From Rhododendron vialii (taxonomy: Eukaryota; Streptophyta; Magnoliopsida; Ericales; Ericaceae): a DNA stretch of 64,000 nucleotides. The stretch covers positions 30,406,501 through 30,470,500 of the forward strand of contig NC_080559.1 in the NCBI RefSeq assembly GCF_030253575.1, in the 5' to 3' direction. Positions within the stretch are counted from its first letter, which is position 1. Every line of letters starts with the position of its first letter. The notes below the pieces were generated by a model. That model was not told where the DNA came from, did not search any database, and was given only the letters and a program-made list of their open reading frames with translations. Both the position numbers and the translations under genes were made by a program. Shown here in pieces: positions 49,316 through 61,369 of the stretch.

Positions 49316-49422
49316 GCCACAATTGCATAGAGAACCCTAGAACTTGATCTGTGTCGTAAGTTACTCACCTTAATTGTACCCTTTTCAGTTCTAATCCCGG
49401 CTTCTAATTTAACAACATAATA

Positions 49423-49660
49423 CTCCTTCCGTTTCCATTTAGTAATAGTACATTGTTCTATTCTAATTTAATAAAAAAATTATATTTTTATATTGATAAT
49501 AAATTTTATGCATCCAATATGGATATTGTTTGATAAATCTCAATCAGTTTTACAAAATAATATTTTCATAATCACATAAAATATTATAATTACAATATAT
49601 TATCAATAGAAAAGTGACACAATTTTTTGAAAAATGACTTTTAAATGGGGACGGAGGGAG
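49423..49660. mobile_element. Stowaway MITE, 238 bp
   Basis: The ends are CTCCTTCCGTTTCCATTT and AAATGGGGACGGAGGGAG with TA on both sides (49421-49422, 49661-49662). Its arms have drifted more than those of the 17.7-kb copy. Confidence 0.85.
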
Positions 49661-50077
49661 TATAAAGTAAGTAGATGTGTGACTCTTACCCCATCTAATT
49701 GTACCCCTTACCTTACAAGAGAGAGGTCTAGGGTCCGAGTCTATGGAGAGACATTGAACCCCCTTTGATTATTAGTAATACACTAATTTCCCACTAATGT
49801 ATACATGGAAAAAAATGTCCAAAATTGCTATTCACATATTTTAAAAAAAGTTATTTCTCTTGTAATTTATAATGCTTTTTATGAATTTAAAAACTTTGTT
49901 AAATAAAATTGAGGGAGATATATTAAATGAGATTCAGATTGCAATTAGGAAATATTATATGTAAAAAAAATATATAGACAATTTTCTTAGAGATGTAAAT
50001 AGTAATTTTAGACATTCTCTTTGGGATGGAGAGAGTGTTAATTTTCAGTTACTGCATCATATCACACTCAAAATATA

Positions 50078-50401
50078 GAGCACTACTATTCGCAGCCCTT
50101 TATTTTTTCCCGTAACCCACTACATTTCGGTAAATGGTTGTTAAAAATCATACATAACATTTCGGTAAATAGCTGTTGAAAACAAGATTATATTTTGGTA
50201 ACTACATGTTGAAAATATGTTCAACTTTTGGTAAACAATTGTCAAACATATATTTTCGGGAAATAGCTGTTGAAAAAAATATTATATTTCGGTAATTGAA
50301 TGCTGAAAATATATCTCAATTTCGGTAATTAACTGTCGAGTATAATTGAAAATTTTTAACGGGCTATAGGAGAAAATAAATGGCTGCGATTAGCAGCGCC
50401 C
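50078..50401. mobile_element. MITE of an internally repeated family, copy 1
   Basis: The terminal arms pair (CTATTCGCAGCCC against GGCTGCGATTAGCAG). Inside are about seven 35-38-base units built on TTTCGGTAAATAGCTGTTGAAAA. No coding capacity. Confidence 0.65.
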
Positions 50402-50410
50402 AAAATATAA

Positions 50411-50734
50411 GGAGGCGACTATTTGCAGTCCCGTATTTTCTCTCTTAGCCCACTACATTTCGGTAAATAGTTGTTGAAAATCATACATAACATTTCGGTA
50501 AATAGCTGTTGAAAACAAGATTATATTTCGGTAACTACATGTCAAAAATATGTTCAACCTTCGGTAAACAATTGCCGAACATACATTTTCGATAAATAGT
50601 TGTTGAAAAAAATATTATATTTCGGTAATTTTATGCCGAAAATGTATCTCAATTTCGGTAACTAATTGTCGAGTATAATTAAAAAAATTTAACGAACTAA
50701 AGGAGAAAATACGGAGCTGCAAATAGTCGCCCTC
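50411..50734. mobile_element. MITE of the same family, copy 2
   Basis: Its ends are better kept: GGCGACTATTTGCAGTCCCG and AGCTGCAAATAGTCGCC. It has the same internal CGGTAA units in the same order as copy 1. The two copies are separated only by AAAATATA, and both outer sides carry AAATATA. Confidence 0.7.
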
Positions 50735-51044
50735 AAATATAAAATATGTTACTACACAAAATCTAAATCACACCTTGTAATAACTTTATGGAAAGTGATT
50801 TTTATACTTCTTTTTTTTTTTACAACCAAACGCCCTTTTTACCTTTTTATAATGTGAATTTACAATATTGTCTTTCCAAATGTGAAAGAATATACAAATG
50901 AAATATTAATTTTGTAAATTCACATTACAAGAAAGACAAAAAAAAAAGTGTGATTATAAGAAAGGAGAATGGGAAAATCAATAGCTGTTTTTATGTACTT
51001 AATAATCTGAAAACCAACTTACGAAAAAATTACCTAATGCTTAG

Positions 51045-51365
51045 CCGAACTAAACCAAATCAAGCCTTAAGTCCTAATCAATTGGGGTCGGCTACATGAA
51101 TCATGTGTTTTCTATTGCGCTCTGTCAAGAGCATGTGTTCCATAATATCCAGTAAGCCTAGATTCTTGTGCAGTACTGCTTCTAAGGTTAATTTTTGGTC
51201 TACCTCTCTCCTTAGTGCTATCATCTACTGTAACCATATCACTCACATCCTAACTACTGGGTCGACGGGTCTATGGTAACATGACCAAACCACCTTAGTC
51301 TATGTTCTCTCATCTTAGCATTTAATGGTGCTACTCCTACCATATCACTCCTCCTAATTACCTAG
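51045..51365 (-). mobile_element. RTE-clade LINE, 3' end fragment
   Basis: Read on the minus strand it gives MREHRLRWFGHV, the conserved RTE tail, then GRPKIN-like residues. The 3' phrase CATGTAGCCGACCCCAATTG and GGCTTGATTTGGTTTAG follow. It is decayed and 5'-truncated. Confidence 0.7.
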
Positions 51366-51559
51366 TGCCTGATTATTGAAATCAGCGTTCGATATATAGT
51401 AGATGAAAATGAGCAATAGAGAATATGGCTTAGGAAATTGACGGTAGAGGACCCTGAGGAAGTACACTCTCTTATCGCAAAAGCGGTGCACTAAAACCGA
51501 GGAAAATAAGAAGACACAAATGTCCAAGCGAGGCCACTTTTGAAGTCTGTCATGTGTAG

Positions 51560-52013
51560 ATTTTTGTTGGGTCTATCATCGTGCAATTTTTTTACTAATT
51601 TGTCATGTGTAGATTCTTGTTGGGTCTATCATCGGCTTTCGTTATTGAAGCATGGGCCCTAAGAATTGCCGGCAGCATGGCTAAAGAGTAGAATATCCCA
51701 GAGGTAAACTTTGAATCTGACTGTAAGAATCTTATCAGCTGTTTTAGCAACTCCAAGGTGCAGTGTCCATGGGAGATTGCCACAGTTGTGGCAGATATCA
51801 AGGAGTGGGCTACGTCGAGGAAATGGTCTTTTATTTGATGTAATCGTGCTACGAACAAGGCTGCTTACTGGATCGCGTCGCAGCGCATAGATAGGAAATT
51901 TTTATATTTCAAACGGGTTGTATTCCGTCCGACTTACAATCTATCTTGTACACAGACTTGCTCTGAGCTTTTGTTTAATCCAAGTGACATTCAAAAAAAA
52001 ATAAAAATAAATA
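51560..52013 (+). mobile_element. L1-type LINE 3' end with RNase H domain, decayed
   Basis: Reading forward, AWALRIAGSMAKE, then VNFESDCKNLISCF, VQCPWEIATVVADIKEW and NKAAYWIASQ are the plant RVT_3/RNase H-like C-terminal domain of L1 LINEs. The frame holds scattered stops. An A-rich tail (about 51993-52013) ends it. Confidence 0.65.
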
Positions 52014-52122
52014 GTAGTGATTCTCATTCATTGTTTCAAATAGGTACAGGCACTCAACAAAACAGATGTCCCTTCTTCTCCTCCTTTCCTTTCTTGCAGG
52101 CATCCCCTCTGTTTTACAAGCA

Positions 52123-54296
52123 TCAAAGTTCTTCATGTTCAAGATCTTCATCATCGTCGTCGTCTTCAAAATCGGTATCATCATAGACAGTGCTGTAGAA
52201 TATGTATTCATGATTTATCATCTCATGCAGAGTTAGTTTCCCATCTTTGTCATCATCAGCCTGACAATGGCCAAGTAATCAGAAATCTGATAAAACATCA
52301 TCGCCGAACCAAATCATTCTCTAACGCGATATCATTATTGTTTTCTGCTTTCGTTGTTTTTGTAAATCGAACACTTCTATTTCTAGAAGTTTTTCTTTTC
52401 GGGGATCTGGAAGCAACTCGGTTTTCAGGAAACCAAAGTGATGTTTTTTTTTTGGGCCAAAATGTTGTTCCGCAAAAATAACGAAAACAATGAGAGCGTA
52501 ATAACTCGAGTAGTGAATGATGCAATAATCGAAAACCAAAGCTTGAAAAATGAAGAACGAACAAAAACAAAACAAACAAATTATCGAACAGTTTCTGACA
52601 TAGTTGATGCTTAAAACATCACGAAACACCTGCCTCGTGAAGCAGATAACTGGCATAATATTTGGCATAGGAAAGTTCTCCAGGGCTCAGGTATTGGAAT
52701 ATGGGTTTCAGCTCTTCCACTCCTAGTAATCTGCCCAAAAAAAATCAAGTTAAATCTCCTCAAAACTCCATCAAATAACTTTCTTTTTTGGAGGAAAATG
52801 CGGCCTGAATGATGATAAATTCACGTACTTGTCCTTTTTGACATCAAGCGCTTCGAACATTTCTTCAGGGGAAGGTACATTAGCACCCCCGCTTTCGAAT
52901 TCAACGTAGTTCTTGTAGATATCATATGCCCCATTTCTGAACTCCTCCAGATTGAGTTTATCATCGTGATCATAGTCAATTGGCCTGGAAATCAAAACGG
53001 AAAACTGATAAGTACGCAAACGTGACTGAAAATTGTAGACGCGCTGCTACCAGCAATGAAACTGGTACACCGAAAGCACTATTAGTGCTTTGTGCAATTC
53101 GGGGTGCCAGTTTGGGGGAGCCAGGTCCTCTATACCGGAAATTGGGTGAACTTCTCTCAGACCATGCAGTGGTTGAAACAGGGATACACCCGAATTCCGG
53201 TATAGAGTGCCTGGCTCCTAGTTTCCCAGTTTCGATGCTACTATCTTTTCGAGACGAGGGTAATCTAAATTATGAATTTAGAGACTGACTTTATTTTTTC
53301 TCTCAACAGCCATTTGTGAATCTCTTCATTGCTGCTATCCTCTGGGTACAAGAAACTGCAAGAGAATTTTGTTACAACAATTAAACTTAAAACGCAAATC
53401 CGTAGACTTACCATTTAAACTGCAGAAACAAGAATTAGCAAGGATTAAGAAAGAGATACTGGAATAAGGAAATTTTACTCTTTGAATTCAGTGAAATTGA
53501 GAAGTCCATTCTGGTCAACGTCAGCATTTCTAAATTGCTCCTTCCACCACCCGGCTTCGCCGTGCTCCATTCCATTTCTCTCTGTTGAAGCATTGTTACT
53601 GTCATAAACCCTCTTTTGAGAAACTTGTAATTGCTCACTTTGGTCAGCGCGAGAAAAAAATGGAAAGCAGGAGGAAACCCGGAATCAATCTCACGATTCC
53701 GAATTTCCTACTTCTTTCCACCTTTTCTTCTGCCCGACTGAATCGCGAGGTATGTACGAAACATAAGCGAGACAATCGTTACCTATATCTTCGTTAGTAA
53801 AATGAGGGAGGTACTCTCGGAAGGAAATGGCTCCGTCTCCATCCTGGTCACGCGATGCCAATTCTTTCCCTGCCCGAAAAGTCAGGCGGTCATTTGCTTG
53901 TTGCATGATCCACGCTTCGAGTTCCCTGGATTCAACAAAACCATCTTCTGGATTTTTGTCAAGAGATGGAAACAAATATGTCAATCTCAGGGTTATGTTT
54001 AGGGTCCCCTCGTCGCTCAAGAAATCGGCCACGCCCTCTTGATCCAGCTCTTTGGGAACTGGGAGGTTTTCCCAATGGGTGGGCGTTTTCCAGTCATTCA
54101 AACCTTTCTCTTCGACGAATCTCTCTATTTTAACGACCAAAGGGTCGAAAAGTGGAGGCGGAACTTTGTATCCTAAACGACGACCAAGGCCACAAGGCCC
54201 GTGGTGTCTGTGGATAGTTTTGTTGCTCTGAAAGCAAACTATGAAGAGGGTGAAGGCGGTGGCGGCAAGAAAGGTGCAAACCACCGCCTTGGACAT
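52123..54296 (-). CDS. CREC-type (reticulocalbin/calumenin-like) six-EF-hand protein
   Basis: A secretory-pathway calcium-binding protein, orthologue-like to At4g27790. The six exons are 53783-54296, 53479-53581, 53290-53355, 52829-52984, 52634-52730 and 52123-52260; phases agree and the total is 357 residues. A signal anchor lies at about residues 4-22 (AVVCTFLAATAFTLFIVCF). EF-hand loops are near 113-124, 150-161 (DQDGDGAISFRE, canonical), 192-203 (DVDQNGLLNFTE), 231-242, 275-286 (DVKKDKLLGVEE, poor ligands) and 314-325. The acidic tail ends HEEL, a KDEL/HDEL-like ER retrieval signal. The fifth intron has a GC donor (GAG/GCAGGT) and an AG acceptor. Only this join keeps the frame HE-ADDDKDGK; the nearby GT would give a stop. 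The gene looks intact. Confidence 0.9.
53116..53219. repeat. Hairpin element in CREC gene intron 3
   Basis: GGGAGCCAGG.CCTCTATACCGGAA is mirrored by TTCCGGTATAGAG.GCCTGGCTCC around a 45-base loop. It is a MITE-like foldback confined to the intron. Confidence 0.65.
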
Positions 54297-55440
54297 CTGC
54301 TCCGGTGAGATTTTGAATGGACGAGAGAGTTTGGAGGCTTATTGTTTAGTTCATCTTTTCTTGGTTTTGAATGGATGATAAATTACCGTTATTGACAGTT
54401 AGAAGGGAGGGGCAAACAGAACAATGGTTTGGTAGCTGAATGGGCTTATTAGGACAATTGAATTTGGAGTATAAAGTCATCTGTTTCTGTTGACCATAAA
54501 GAAAACTCTCAATTGGGTGAGCAAAGGAGGACCATGCGATTTTCAACCATCCAATTGACTCCATGAAAATTTGTTTAAATAATTCTTCACGCGACTCGAA
54601 TTTAAAAATCCAGACTTACATCTCTGCAGTGTAGTTCATAAAAAATACCTTCAAAATTTATTGAAAACCGTGCTTAAAATTTTTTAGATCCCGAAATGAA
54701 CAAGGATGAGCCAAATTTGGATATAGAAATTATTTTATTGTTACTCAACAACCGTGCTGGACTACCTTCATGTTAAGAGTTATTTTTTCCCATTCTAGAT
54801 GCGACCGTGGCATATAGGCTGTGTTTGGAGGTCAATAATTTCGGTCGGAGTGAGAATCTGATAAACCATACACGATTTGAAGTTAAATAGGATGCGGATA
54901 AAAAAAAAAAAGTTAAATAGGCCATCAAGGATCAAAATCTTACTAATCATATACCTATTCCTTTTAAATTCCGGTCACTCAAGAATCATATGTTAGTGAT
55001 GATTTATATGCATGTAAAATCGGGTTGAACTCCTGGCCTTATCCCGACGAGTAGTGCTTGGGCCAAGATCTTTGAACCCGGTTCCATATCGGGCCTAGCC
55101 AAGCCCGCAAAGATTAAAAAACAGAAGACAAGAAAGTGAGTGCAGTAATCATTGAAGCACCAACGAGTTGTCCAAAGAAACTGAAGCTGCCGCACAAATA
55201 AAAGCTCCCGAATCAATTTCCCTTCTAAAACCAATCAGCTAAAAAATACTACACGAAAACAAAGAAGACGAAAGCGAATAATTGATGACAAAAAGAGGCT
55301 CAAAATAACAGAATTGCCCACAGCCAATATATCACGAAGTCGACAAGAGCTAAAGGGTTGTTATCATATATAGTATGTACAGAAACCAAAAACAGCCGAC
55401 GATTCCATTAGTTGAGTGGGAGTACGGAATCCATCGTTAA
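54297..55440. other. Between the CREC and ACBP genes
   Basis: The left side is the CREC promoter region and the right side the ACBP 3' UTR. No other gene was recognised. Confidence 0.5.
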
Positions 55441-58400
55441 TCAGGCTACTGCATGTTGTAACCAAGGCCACTTCATGTCACAGAGATCATAAGCGGCGTT
55501 CCCATCATCATCCTTCAGATCTGTGTCAGCGTTTTGCTTCACAAGGAACTCAGCGATTGCTTCTCTATCGCAAACAGCAGCGTAATGCAATGCACTTTGG
55601 CCTTCATTATCCTAAAATAAGCACAAAAGTACACAGAGTTGACTACAAAATGGAAATCACTAGATGCAAAAATAAGGTATACAAACTTTCTATTTCTGTG
55701 ATGTGGGAAACTAAACCACTTGAAAGCAATAGACATCTGAAATGAATAGTGCCTCAGTAGAGGCTCCAATAATAAGTCTAATGATATAAATTGTGACCGC
55801 ACAGAGTAAGACAACAATGTGTTCTAAAATAGGAGGGGAGACGTGTCCTCATAAAGATGGGCACTGTAGGACTCTTCTAGGGACCTTCACAAAATATATG
55901 ACTCAAGCACATCCACAATGCCGTACCAAACCAATCCAATTTGCTATCAGAATACATGAGCAAATAAGACAACCAGAATATCGATCTGAAGACCATGACA
56001 CCAAACAAAACTATTGACGCCATATTACATTTAACCAAAGAAACTGAGGATTTCGGGACATGAAACTAACAAATTCGTCACATGTAACAAGATAAAGGTC
56101 TAATACGTGATAACTACATGCAAATTAATTAGTAACTAATTGTTGATTAAATTACCTTAGCATTAATATCAGCATTCTTGCTTACAAGCAGTTCTGTGAT
56201 GTTAAGATGGCCACGATCCACAGCCCAGTGCAAGGGAGTCCGACCCTCGCTATCTACAATTGGTTCACGAAAAATTATTTCAGATACTTTTTGAAAACAA
56301 ATTCTCCTTTACCTGCATTGAATAGATATGGAGAGCATAGCAGAAAAGAACAGAAATTGACAAAATTCGACGCAAAATTGTCCTTTTGGATGTTAATGAG
56401 AACTTTCACAATTTGCAGAATTCCACAAATCATGCACATAAGAACTGACAAACAGGTGAAGTTTCCAATGAGATAAAAGCGTGCTACTTATTTAGCTTGA
56501 AAGGTGCATCGAAGAGAGAAGATATGGGGGAATAAAAGAGCAAAAATACCCACAAATGAACCTCCCTTGAGCCAAATAATGAGCACGCAATATATAAGAA
56601 CTTCAAATGAAAAAAAAGGAAAGAAAAAGAAAGGAGTACAGGAGCCAATCAAAGCAGAGAATAACATTTACAAAATTCTGAAGTTTAGCATTATGAGGAG
56701 TTTGTTCCACCGCACATCTCAATTTTCACCACCCTAATTGCAAATAGCCTGATTTCTTAGCCTTGTTCTCTTCCATTTTCAAAAAGAATTTTTCAAAAAA
56801 TACCCCCTAGATTCCCCCTACTTCCAACATTTCTCTCTCTATCTCTCTCCACTTATTACCCTTACTATTTTTCAAAAAAAATTTCAAAACACAAAATAAT
56901 CACTTAGATTTTAATTTTTTATATGAGAAGTTTGTTCCACTGCACATCTCAATTTTCACCATCCTAATTGCAAAAAGCCTGATTTCTTAATCACTTAGAT
57001 TTTTATTTTTTATTTTTTGTTGTTGGTAATGCACTAGAAATTTGATCATGAGCTAAGAACAATCAGTCCACAAATGAGCCTGATTAGCTTCTTAAGCACT
57101 ACGCGAGCTGAACCTGATTCCTGAGAGTACCCCTCATGATGTAGCATTCCAATTACCCCATCAGATCTCGACAATAATTATATTACAGTTGGAATGTGTT
57201 TATACCGAACAGATATGAAGAAACAGACCTTTCAAATTAACTGGAACACCACCTTCAATACACTTGAGCAAGTTCTCCCCGTCTCCTTCTCTAGCGAACG
57301 CATGTATGGCATCCATCTTTCTGAAAATAGTATTTGCAATCCTTAAGATTAATACCATCTTGCCGAGCACAAAAAAGAAGAAGATTAGTACCATATTTCT
57401 ACCAAGGCATATCCGTACTATTTCCATCATTCACAAAATCGTTGGATACAATATCATATCTATATCAACCAACAATACAACACAAAGAAGATATAGCATG
57501 TAGGATAACAAAAACCGGCATGGTCCGGCATAGACTGATAATCTTTATGATTAGGACACAAACTCCAGGTTTCAAACTTTAGAGACAAAGTGAAGTGGAT
57601 ATGAACTATTTTGCTAATATAGTTGTCCTATCTTTCAATTAGACCAAATGGAAAGTCAGAACAAAAGCATAATAAATCCATTACTTCATCAAACATGTAC
57701 TGATAGGTCTTTTACACTAGTTTTTCATAGGTAATATTTAAGCACTGTAAACTATCCAGTATCCACAATTTTATCACACATAACAGGAGAAAAACTCAAC
57801 ACCAATGCAACTCTGACTTCATTATAGAGGAACAACCTTTGCCCAGAAAAGTAAAATAAAATATCTACTGACACTTCACAAGGTTGACCTAATCCCAATG
57901 TGGGATTCAAATAATCAAAACTTCCTTCTCTCAGAAGCCATTATCCATTTGAAGTCAAAGGACAGCTCAACTGCAAATTGGCAGAAGCTAAGATTTCAGA
58001 TCTAGTGACTAAAATCCACAAGTAAGACATTATGAACTCCAAGAAGAAACCTCTTATCGCTGAGCGAAAAAAAGAAGAAACCTTTATCTAATCAGTAGAA
58101 AACTCGGATAGTATAAGCACATCACCAAAATCTAACATCTCTCGGATTAATTCATGAAAAATAAGTGAAGAGAACAGCACTAGATTGGAAACTCTAGTCT
58201 AGTAAGTGCAATGGCACTGCCTTACAGGAAGTATTACCTACTGATGCCCCACGAGGTTGAATATCAAAAAACAGTTTCTTATGCACAAACACAAATAAAG
58301 GATTCAACAATAGCCAAGCAATGTTAGCCTCTGGCTGAACCAAAAGGTTTACATTTAAGTGCATATTGAGATAACTCCAAAAAACACAGGCACGTGAATA

Positions 58401-60426
58401 CAACCCAAAAAGAAAAACTGTAGCGAAACTTGTAGGTATAAAGGTTCTAGAAACCTCACAACTCATTTCCAGATTCCTCTTCATGAATAAATGTGCTGAA
58501 AACAGGGCCCATTGGTCCTTTATTATCTCCACTCGGTCTGCCACTACTATCTCCACCCTTTATCTTCTTTCACCAGTTTGTTGAAGATATCAAGTTCAAA
58601 AGAGAAAAGGAATGTTAAGAAGATGCACATAAGAACAATGTAAGCAACTTGCCACAAAATAGAACAATGAACTTACAGAAGTTGAACCACTGGCCCAAGA
58701 AGGATATAAGTCCGTAATAATAGAAATATACATCTGCATTGCTTCTTCAGGAGGCATAGCACCCAATTTTTGCCATGCTTGCCTAGAAAATTTCACGAAA
58801 ATTAGTTCACACAAGTCGGTTGGTGAGCTTCAACTCAGAATCATCATTTCTTTAACCCTAAACAAATGGTGGAATACATGACCAAGTAATTTTTGTTAGT
58901 AAGCATACAAAAATATGAGTTTCTTCTCAACTGTATTCTCAAATCCATACTTTGTTTTTCAACAGAATTTTATTCTCAAATCCAAAATGCTCCAAAAAAA
59001 AATTCCTGGGAAAAGCATACCATTCAAGAAAGTTTCCTGATAATGGAGGCACACATTATAAATCAATTGTGAATGAGAGTGCTTATCGGTTCCTTGATTC
59101 ATACTCCACGTTCTTATCTACATAGAATGTGCAGGTATTTCTGGCTTTGTGATGGTGATTGTGTTCATGCTGATTGTCATCGATAGTGAACATATAACAA
59201 GTACGAGATGAGTTCTACGAAAGTATACTGGATATGAACCATCTCAAAATGACATCGAGTGATTAATTCATGCACTCCTACCCCTGCCTAAATAGCTTCA
59301 ATAACATGGTTTGAACTTAGCTTGAATTAGAACATAACTGATCAATGGGATAACCAACTCAGACCAAGCCAATCTTGTTCAATGACCATAAATTGAGCAA
59401 AATAATCTGAGGCTTTTACCACTTCGATTTAGAACTTGGTTTTCAATTAACCATAGCAGCAACTGATGACAGAAACTAACAATAAATTACAGCTCTAAAA
59501 AGTGTTCCATCATCAAATGCTAGCATTACTATATCTAGGGGTGATAAACGAACCAAACTAGTCACGCAGGTAGTTGATCAAGCTTGGTTTGAAAACAAAA
59601 CTTAATGAGCTTCAAAACTATGTTCGAGCTTAGCTTGTTTATGAGACGAGCCAATCTCAAACGAGCTTTAATCAAGCCAAACACAAGCCAATCTAAAGTA
59701 GATTGAATTTGTTGTACATATTAAGCTGAACGAGCCAAGTAGTAGCTTGTTCTTGAAATCTTAACTAGCTTCAAAAAATGTTCAAACTTGGTTTATCTAT
59801 GAACAAAACAATCTTAAAGAAGATTTTAACAAACGAACACAATCTCAGACTCGAGTAGCTTGGTTGGTATAGCAGCCCTAAATATCTACAGAACACAAAG
59901 CTACTCCGTTGATCAAAAACAAAGCACGGACATTGATACATAGCAATTACCACTTCGCACGCGCAGTCATTTTGAACGCCGACGGCTGGGGCACGCTACA
60001 CGGTCCCTCGGTGGCAATCTTGTACAGCCCATAGAGCTGCAACTGCAAATCATTCGACACTTTCTGCGATAACCGGTCGGCCGCGGCTGCAGCCACGAAT
60101 GCCGTGGCAGCACTAAACGCCTCGTCCAACTCGGTACTCTCAACCCCTTCCCAATCATCATCGCTATCGCTCGCCGTCCCCGGTTCGACTCGTTCCTGCG
60201 CGAAACCCCTAGAATCCTCCCCAATCGGCTCGTCCGGCTCGTCAGAAACCGGTTTCGGGTCGCTAGCTTCGGGTTCGGATTCGGATTCGGGTTCGCTGCG
60301 AGCGATACTGAGCTTCTCGTCGCGGAAAGAGACTACAACGGATATGAGCTTTGCGAGGAGGAAGGAGAAAATGAGGCCTATGAAAACTGATTGTACGAAT
60401 TGGAAGAGTTGTTTCGAATCGTCCAT
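55441..60426 (-). CDS. ACBP2: Acyl-CoA-binding protein with ankyrin repeats (ACBP1/2 type)
   Basis: ACBP1/2 proteins bind long-chain acyl-CoA at ER and plasma membranes and partner other proteins through ankyrin repeats. The six exons are 59951-60426, 58677-58782, 58460-about 58566, 57229-57320, 56156-56253 and 55441-55611. GT-AG borders and phases agree, giving about 349 residues (Arabidopsis ACBP2 about 354). The N-terminal membrane segment is at residues 12-33 (QSVFIGLIFSFLLAKLISVV), followed by an acidic linker. The ACB domain covers about 101-190 with YGLYKIATEGPC and KMTARAKWQAWQKLGAM. Ankyrin repeats cover about 231-340 (EGRTPLHWAVDRGHLNITEL; EGQSALHYAAVCDREAIAEF). The exon 3 acceptor has two options three bases apart. 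ACBP1 and ACBP2 are close paralogues, so the symbol rests partly on neighbours. Confidence 0.93.
56700..56989. repeat. Dispersed 60-bp duplication in an ACBP intron
   Basis: Copies at 56700-56759 and 56930-56989 share GTTTGTTCCACYGCACATCT and GCCTGATTTCTTA with few differences. T- and C-rich DNA lies between them. Confidence 0.7.
59537..59880. mobile_element. hAT-like MITE in ACBP intron 1
   Basis: It starts AGGGGTGATAAACGAACC and ends GGTTGGTATAGCAGCCCTA. The flanks TATATCT and AATATCT are a near-perfect short duplication. It is the same family as the copy in TAP38 intron 1. Confidence 0.65.
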
Positions 60427-60428
60427 GG

Positions 60429-60431
<3 letters not shown>

Positions 60432-60477
<46 letters not shown>
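60432..60477 (-). repeat. (CT)n tract just upstream of the ACBP start codon
   Basis: About twenty-three units, read as CT on the sense strand, five bases before the ATG. A shorter run lies at 60605-60622. Confidence 0.9.
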
Positions 60478-60481
<4 letters not shown>

Positions 60482-61369
60482 TCGGAGAACCCTGTGGAGA
60501 AGTACGATGCTGAAACCCTAGAAAAGTGGACGAGGTTTTAGGTATGTGTGTAGAATTAGAACGGGAATTGAGCTGTTTGACAATTCCGACAGTTCTTCCT
60601 TGGAGAGAGAGAGAGAGAGAAACCCTAACTAGGGAGGAGGGATGGTCGGAAATTGGAAGAAGATGAGAAATTGTCCCATGGGAGTAAATTACACTATTGG
60701 TCCTTACAGCTTTAGATTAAATTTCTATTTGGTCCTTGTATAGTTATGTTTTTTGGTCTATGTATATCCTACACTTCAATTTACTTTTTGTGATCATACT
60801 ATTAGATTGATATTCTCGATAAATTCTATAAAGTCAACTATTTTGATTTTCAATATAGGACCGAGGTGGATCCTACGTGTGCAATTAAGGGATGGTATAT
60901 ATTTACGAAGTAGACGGTTGAAAATTTTCATCCACATTTTATATTATACATAATAAAAAACATCACGTGTTCACCAATTTTTTAAAATATGTGGATCAAT
61001 GCAGCCCATCAAATTTCTATTTGAACTTTATAGCTTATACTTATAGCTTCAAGATTAAATTTCTGTTTGGTCCTTTTAAATTATCATTTCATTTGCTTGT
61101 CATTTAATTTGGTTGATATATATTCTTGATGAATTTTACGAAGGAATTTGAATTTTTAATATGAGATTGAGGTAGCTACGCGGTGATATTTACGAAGTGG
61201 ACTGCAAAGAAGCTTCCTAGCCTTCCTTCACATTTTATATAAACATAATAAAAAACATGTGTGAATATTTACGAAGTGGACTGCAAAGAAGCTTCCTAGG
61301 CAGCCTTCCTTCACATTTTATATTATATAAACATAAAAAACATGTGTGATGACTGTCACCAAAATTTTA
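60478..61369. repeat. ACBP upstream region with diverged and tandem duplications
   Basis: A roughly 220-260-bp segment is present twice in diverged form (about 60706-60962 and 61041-61258; shared GATTAAATTTCTRTTTGGTCC). The end of the second is duplicated again in tandem with a 79-bp period (61186-61264, 61265-about 61350; ATATTTACGAAGTGGACTGC). No gene was recognised. Confidence 0.6.

Noticed and set aside
49700-49770. A second SINE head (GGTCTAGGGTCCGAGTCT)
   Set aside because: A B-box-like word alone, with no A box or tail.
60104-60541. A 145-residue forward open frame ending in Arg-Glu repeats
   Set aside because: It is the antisense shadow of ACBP exon 1 and its CT tract.
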